A DNA stretch of 64,000 nucleotides from the NCBI RefSeq assembly GCF_025665335.1, contig NZ_CP106869.1, positions 584,501-648,500 of the forward strand, written 5' to 3'. Below the pieces are notes generated by a model. That model was given only the letters and a program-made list of their open reading frames with translations. It was not told the DNA's origin and did not search any database. Each line of letters starts with the position of its first letter. Position 1 is the first letter of the stretch. This DNA is from Xanthomonas sp. AM6 (GTDB lineage: Bacteria; Pseudomonadota; Gammaproteobacteria; Xanthomonadales; Xanthomonadaceae). Below, piece after piece: positions 59,815 to 64,000 of the stretch. The position numbers and the translations under genes were made by a program.

Positions 59815-60327
59815 ATGGCCCTGCTTCCCATCCTCGAATTCCCCGACCCCCGCCTGCGCACCAAGGCGGTGCCGGTCGATCCTGCCGACGTGACCACGCC
59901 GGCGTTCCAGCGCCTGCTCGACGACATGTTCGAGACCATGTACGAGGCCCCCGGCATCGGCCTGGCCGCCAGCCAAGTGGACGTGCACCAGCGCTTCATG
60001 GTCATCGATGTCAGCGAGGAGAAGAACGCCCCGCAGGTGTTCGTCAACCCGCAGATCGTGCAGCGCGACGGCGAGCAGGTGTACCAGGAAGGCTGCCTGT
60101 CGGTGCCCGGCATCTATGCCGACGTGACCCGCGCCGACGCCATCGTCGTGCGCTACCTGGACCGCCAGGGCCAGCCGCAGGAACTGTCCGCCGACGGCCT
60201 GCTGGCGGTGTGCGTGCAGCACGAGATGGACCACCTGGACGGCAAGCTGTTCGTCGACTACCTGTCCCCGCTCAAGCGCGAGATGGTGCGCAAGAAGCTG
60301 GCCAAGGCGCGCAAGCACGTGGCGTGA
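59815..60327 (+). CDS. def: peptide deformylase
   Basis: 170 residues, Fe/Zn enzyme that removes the formyl group from nascent proteins. The three signature motifs are complete: [16 protein letters not shown] and HEMDHLDG. Operon head of def-fmt-rsmB. Confidence 0.97.
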   Translation: MALLPILEFPDPRLRTKAVPVDPADVTTPAFQRLLDDMFETMYEAPGIGLAASQVDVHQRFMVIDVSEEKNAPQVFVNPQIVQRDGEQVYQEGCLSVPGIYADVTRADAIVVRYLDRQGQPQELSADGLLAVCVQHEMDHLDGKLFVDYLSPLKREMVRKKLAKARKHVA

Positions 60328-60330
60328 AGG

Positions 60331-60438
60331 CCGGGATTCGGGATTCGGGATTGGGGATTCGCAAGCGCGAGCCGGATTCCCTTCCGGTCTCCGAGCCCGC
60401 CGTTGCCAATCCCCAATCCCCCGATCCCGAATCCCCGC
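60331..60438. repeat. GGGATT inverted-arm element between def and fmt
   Basis: Arm one 60331-60362 (ATTCGGGATTCGGGATTGGG and onward) and arm two 60404-60438 (GCCAATCCCCAATCCCCC and onward) flank about 41 bases. The element sits fully inside the def-fmt gap. Confidence 0.85.
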
Positions 60439-60441
60439 CCA

Positions 60442-61365
60442 ATGAAAATCGTCTTCGCCGGTACGCCGGACTTCGCCGTGCCGTCGTTGCGCGCGGCCGC
60501 GCAGCGCCATGAAGTGGTCGCGGTCTATACGCAGCCGGACCGTCCCGCCGGCCGCGGCCGCGGGCTGACCCCGTCGCCGGTGAAGCTGGAGGCGGTGGCG
60601 CGCGGCATTCCGGTGCTGCAGCCGGAGACGCTGCGCTCGCCCGAGGCGCTGCAGACCCTGCGCGCGCTGCAGCCGGACCTGATGGTGGTGGTGGCCTACG
60701 GCCTGATCCTGCCCAAGGCGGTGCTGGCGATCCCGACCCATGGCTGCTGGAACGTGCACGCCTCGCTGCTGCCGCGCTGGCGCGGCGCCGCGCCGATCCA
60801 GCGCGCGATCGAGGCCGGCGACAGCGAGACCGGGGTGTGCCTGATGCAGATGGAAGCGGGCCTGGACACCGGCCCGGTGCTGATGTCGCAGCGCACCCCG
60901 ATCGGCGACAGCGAGACCGGCGGGCAGCTGCACGACCGGCTGGCCGCGCTCGGCGCGCAGGTGCTGGCCGACGGCCTGGGCCTGCTGCGCGCCGGCATCC
61001 GCCCGGTGCCGCAGCCGCAGCCGGAGGCCGGCGTCACCTATGCGCACAAGCTGGACAAGGCGCAGGCGCGGCTGGACTGGCAGCAGCCGGCGGCGCAGCT
61101 GGCGCTGCGGGTGCGCGCGTTCAATCCCTGGCCGGTCACCGAGGCGGTGCTGGCCGGCGAGCGCGTGCGCGTGCATGGCGCGATCGCCCTGGACCTGGCG
61201 CATGCGCAGCCGCCGGGCACGGTGCTGGCCGCGTCCAGGCAGGGCATCGACATCGCCTGCGGCCAGGGCGCGCTGCGCCTGCGCGTGCTGCAGCGCGAAG
61301 GCGGCAAGGCGATCACCGCCGCCGACTACCTCAACGCCCGGCGCGATCTGCCGGTCCTGGCCTGA
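60442..61365 (+). CDS. fmt: methionyl-tRNA formyltransferase
   Basis: 307 residues; formylates initiator Met-tRNA using 10-formyl-tetrahydrofolate. Family blocks [33 protein letters not shown] and [15 protein letters not shown] are present, plus the C-terminal tRNA-binding domain. ATG 60442 follows the repeat arm. Confidence 0.97.
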   Translation: MKIVFAGTPDFAVPSLRAAAQRHEVVAVYTQPDRPAGRGRGLTPSPVKLEAVARGIPVLQPETLRSPEALQTLRALQPDLMVVVAYGLILPKAVLAIPTHGCWNVHASLLPRWRGAAPIQRAIEAGDSETGVCLMQMEAGLDTGPVLMSQRTPIGDSETGGQLHDRLAALGAQVLADGLGLLRAGIRPVPQPQPEAGVTYAHKLDKAQARLDWQQPAAQLALRVRAFNPWPVTEAVLAGERVRVHGAIALDLAHAQPPGTVLAASRQGIDIACGQGALRLRVLQREGGKAITAADYLNARRDLPVLA

Positions 61366-61382
61366 ACCGGCACGGCCGGCGC

Positions 61383-62714
61383 ATGACCCAGGCCCCCGAC
61401 GCGCCGCCAGCCGCCGCCCTGCCGCCCGGCGTCGCGCCGCGCGTCGCCGCCGCCCGGGTGCTGGCCGCGGTGATCGACCGCGGCCGGTCGCTGAAGGCCG
61501 AACTGGCCGCGGCGCTGCCGGCGTTGCCCGATCCGCGCGACCGCGCCCTGGTCGAGGCGATCTGCTTCGCCGTGCTGCGCCGGCGCCCGGCCTACGAGGC
61601 GGCGCTGCGGCTGTGGCTGCAGAAGCAGCTGCCGCAGCGCGACGCCGAGCTGCGCACGCTGTTGATGGCCGGTTTCGCCCAGCTCGACGTGCTCGGCCTG
61701 GCGCCGCATGCGGCGCTGTCGGCGACGGTGGAGGCGGCGCGCGCGCTGGAGCGGCCGCGCCAGGCCGGCATGGTCAACGCCTTGCTGCGCCGCGCGCTGC
61801 GCGACGGGCTGCCGGCCGTGGCCGCCGACGCCGGCTGGCCGCTGTGGCTGCGCGACGCGCTGCACGCCGACTGGCCGCAGCACGCCGAGGCGATCTTCGC
61901 CGGCAGCCAGCAGGCGGCGCCGCTGTGGCTGCGGGTGAACCGCCAACGCGGCACGCGCGACGCCTATCTGCAGCAGCTGGCCGAGGCCGGCATCGCCGCG
62001 CAGGCGGTGCCGGACCTGGCCGATGCGATCCGCCTGGACGCGTCGCTGGCGATGAGCGCCTTGCCCGGTTTCGCCGACGGCTGGGTGTCGGTGCAGGACG
62101 GCGCGGCGCAACAGGTCGCCGACGTGCTGGCGCCGGCAGCGGGCGCCCGCGTGCTGGACGCCTGCGCCGCGCCCGGCGGCAAGTCCGCGCACCTGCTCGA
62201 GCGCGACCCGAGCCTGCGCCTGACCGCGCTGGACGTGGACGCGCGGCGCCTGGCACGGGTGCGCGAGACCTTCGCCCGCACCGGCGCCGGCGCGCAGGCG
62301 CAGCTGCAGGTGGCCGACGCGGCGCAGCCCGAGGCCTGGTGGGATGGCGTGCCGTTCGACGCGGTGCTGCTCGACGCGCCGTGTTCGGCCACCGGCATCG
62401 TGCGCCGCCAGCCCGACGTGCTGCTGCACCGGCGACGCGAGGACGTGATCGCGCTGCAGGCCGTGCAGGCGCGGCTGCTGGACGCCGGCTGGCGGGTGCT
62501 GCGGCCGGGCGGGGTGCTGGTCTATGCGACCTGCTCGCTGCTCAAGGACGAGAACGAACGCCAGCTGCAGGCGTTCCTGGCGCGCACCGCAGATGCCGCG
62601 GCCGAGGATCCCGGCGCCGCCTGCGGCCATGCGTCCGGCGGCGGCCGCCAGCGCCTGCCCGGCGAGCAGGACCGCGACGGTTTCTTCTATGCGCGGCTGC
62701 GCAAGACGGCGTGA
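61383..62714 (+). CDS. rsmB: 16S rRNA m5C967 methyltransferase
   Basis: 443 residues: N-terminal NusB-like RNA-binding domain and a C-terminal SAM methyltransferase domain. SAM site [12 protein letters not shown], catalytic cysteines in [10 protein letters not shown] and YATCSLL. Third gene of the def-fmt-rsmB operon. Confidence 0.96.
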   Translation: MTQAPDAPPAAALPPGVAPRVAAARVLAAVIDRGRSLKAELAAALPALPDPRDRALVEAICFAVLRRRPAYEAALRLWLQKQLPQRDAELRTLLMAGFAQLDVLGLAPHAALSATVEAARALERPRQAGMVNALLRRALRDGLPAVAADAGWPLWLRDALHADWPQHAEAIFAGSQQAAPLWLRVNRQRGTRDAYLQQLAEAGIAAQAVPDLADAIRLDASLAMSALPGFADGWVSVQDGAAQQVADVLAPAAGARVLDACAAPGGKSAHLLERDPSLRLTALDVDARRLARVRETFARTGAGAQAQLQVADAAQPEAWWDGVPFDAVLLDAPCSATGIVRRQPDVLLHRRREDVIALQAVQARLLDAGWRVLRPGGVLVYATCSLLKDENERQLQAFLARTADAAAEDPGAACGHASGGGRQRLPGEQDRDGFFYARLRKTA

Positions 62715-62739
62715 AGCGGCCCCGGTATCATCCCGTCCC

Positions 62740-64000
62740 ATGCTGAAGACCCGCGCGTCCCGAGAATTCTGGTTGCTGGCCCTGCTCGCGCTGCTGGTGC
62801 TCGGCGCCGGGCTCGGCCTGCGCGATCCGCACCCGGCCGACGAGCCGCGTTTCGCGCTGGTCGCCAAGCAGATGGTGGACAGCGGCAACTGGCTGTTCCC
62901 GCACCGCGGCACCGAGCTGTACTCGGACAAGCCGCCGATGCTGATGTGGCTGCAGGCCTCGTTCTACACCCTGTTCGGCAACTGGCGGGTGGCGTTCCTG
63001 CTGCCGTCGCTGCTGGCCGCGCTGGGCACGCTGGCCTGCGTCTACGACCTGGGCCGGCGCCTGTGGACGCGCCGGGTCGGCATGTACGCGGCGTATGCGC
63101 TGCTGTTCGCGTTCCACTTCACCTACCAGGCGAAGAAGGCGCAGATCGATCCGCTGGTGGTGTTCTACATCACCCTGGCCAACTACGGCCTGCTGCGCCA
63201 CGTGTTGCGCGGCCCCGACTGGCGGATGTGGACGCTGGGCTGGTTCGCCGCCGGCCTGGGCACGATCACCAAGGGCGTGGGCGCGCTGGCCTTGCTGATG
63301 CTGCTGCCGGCCGCAGTGGCGTCGCTGGCGCAGTGGCGCGGGGTCAAGGTCGGCGTGCGCAACCCGCGCTTCTGGCTGGGGCCGCTGGCGTTCCTGGGCG
63401 CGGTGTCGCTCTGGCTGGTGCCGATGGTGGCCACCGCGCTGTCGGCGCACGAGCCCGAATACCGCGCCTACCTCGACGACATCCTGTTCCGGCAGACCGC
63501 TGGGCGCTACGCCAGGTCCTGGGACCATCCGCACGGGCCGTTCTACTTCTTCGGGGTGATGCCGAGCATGTGGCTGCCGCTGCTGCTGGCCTTGCCGTGG
63601 GCGGTCCCGGCCTGGGCGCGGCGGCTGCGCCGGCGCGATCCGCGCTACCTGCTGCCGCTGGCCTGGTGGGCATTGATCGTGCTGTTCTTCTCGATTCCCA
63701 CCGGCAAGCGCGACGTCTACATCCTGCCGGCGCTGCCGATGCTGTGCCTGGCGATGGCGCCGCTGATCCCCGGGCTGCTGCGCAGGACCGGGGTCAGGCG
63801 CCTGCTGCTGGCGTTCACCGTGGCGCTGACCGTGGCCGTGCTCGGCGTCGGCGCGGCGGTCCTGGCCGGGCACGGCTTCCGCGCGCGGATGATGGAGGAG
63901 CGCGGCGTCGACCTGGCGACCGTGCAGGCGCTGGGCTGGATCCTGCTGGCGATCGGGCTGTGGGGCGTGGCCAGCCTGGCGGTGTTCGCGCGGCGGCGTC
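62740..64000 (+). CDS. ArnT-like glycosyltransferase family 39, 3' end outside window
   Basis: The first 420 codons are visible; no stop occurs before the window edge. Polytopic membrane protein (first helix FWLLALLALLVLGAGLGL), with the conserved first-loop pattern RDPHPADEPRFALVAKQM where Asp/Glu would handle lipid-linked sugar. YSDKPPMLMWLQA is the next typical loop. Members transfer sugars such as 4-amino-arabinose from undecaprenyl phosphate to lipid A, but the substrate here is not certain. It starts 25 bases after rsmB. Confidence 0.85.
   Translation, partial: MLKTRASREFWLLALLALLVLGAGLGLRDPHPADEPRFALVAKQMVDSGNWLFPHRGTELYSDKPPMLMWLQASFYTLFGNWRVAFLLPSLLAALGTLACVYDLGRRLWTRRVGMYAAYALLFAFHFTYQAKKAQIDPLVVFYITLANYGLLRHVLRGPDWRMWTLGWFAAGLGTITKGVGALALLMLLPAAVASLAQWRGVKVGVRNPRFWLGPLAFLGAVSLWLVPMVATALSAHEPEYRAYLDDILFRQTAGRYARSWDHPHGPFYFFGVMPSMWLPLLLALPWAVPAWARRLRRRDPRYLLPLAWWALIVLFFSIPTGKRDVYILPALPMLCLAMAPLIPGLLRRTGVRRLLLAFTVALTVAVLGVGAAVLAGHGFRARMMEERGVDLATVQALGWILLAIGLWGVASLAVFARRR

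Overview
This is a chromosomal window of very high GC content, almost certainly from a Xanthomonas-type gammaproteobacterium (Xanthomonadaceae, possibly the high-GC sacchari/translucens/hyacinthi side). The support is a type IV secretion effector with the Xanthomonas XVIPCD tail at the left edge, the gene order trxA-rho opposite rhlB, ftsEX-ung-rpoH, dprA-smg-topA-tsaC opposite def-fmt-rsmB, and several copies of REP-like and GGGATT-type intergenic repeats. I see no phage, insertion sequence, CRISPR array, tRNA or rRNA. Almost everything looks like vertically inherited core genome, apart from the edge effector and some eroded intergenic stretches. Organism assignment is inference, not measurement.

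Layout. 1-8.2 kb: XVIPCD effector (cut at the window edge), periplasmic VanX-like dipeptidase, small CPXCG and membrane proteins, two secreted EF-hand proteins, a HAD hydrolase, an exported protein of unknown function, a repeat-rich gene-free stretch (6.1-6.8 kb) and an HglS/YdcJ-type 2-oxoadipate dioxygenase. 8.2-16.2 kb (minus): an MdtABC-type RND efflux operon. 16.4-27.5 kb: M20 amidohydrolase, queF, LysM protein, lipoprotein, monomeric isocitrate dehydrogenase, RibD-like reductase, LysR regulator with a divergent small protein, aceK, and a TonB-like protein. 27.6-30.0 kb (minus): trxA and rho, the latter with a ~197-residue N-terminal extension and an apparent TTG start. 30.2-36.4 kb (plus): rhlB, ftsE, ftsX, a tandem receiver-domain protein, ung, rpoH. 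36.7-38.7 kb (minus): TRIC-type channel and NDH-2. 38.9-48.6 kb: VanW-domain protein, priA (minus), a gene-free AT-richer stretch with an inverted pair of perfect DnaA boxes, DUF3106-like protein, MATE transporter, sppA, small lipoprotein. 48.6-64 kb: SDR oxidoreductase, a coupled pair of DUF4124-like genes, tsaC, topA, two GYF_2-domain membrane proteins, smg, dprA and a LysM protein on the minus strand, opposite def-fmt-rsmB and an ArnT-like glycosyltransferase that runs off the right edge.

Functional themes are cell envelope upkeep (VanX, VanW, LysM proteins, FtsEX, SppA, efflux), RNA and translation housekeeping (Rho, RhlB, QueF, TsaC, Def, Fmt, RsmB, RpoH), DNA maintenance (PriA, TopA, DprA, Ung), and TCA/glyoxylate branch control (Icd, AceK). 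No complete new system is obvious. The most interesting items are the DnaA-box palindrome beside priA, the N/Q-rich Rho extension with an overlapping leader ORF, the GYF-pilin fusion beside a GYF-RDD protein, the VanW-glycosyltransferase-like fusion, a tandem receiver protein whose first receiver lacks its phospho-acceptor, AceK near a monomeric IDH, and the inverted-arm GGGATT elements sitting inside operons.
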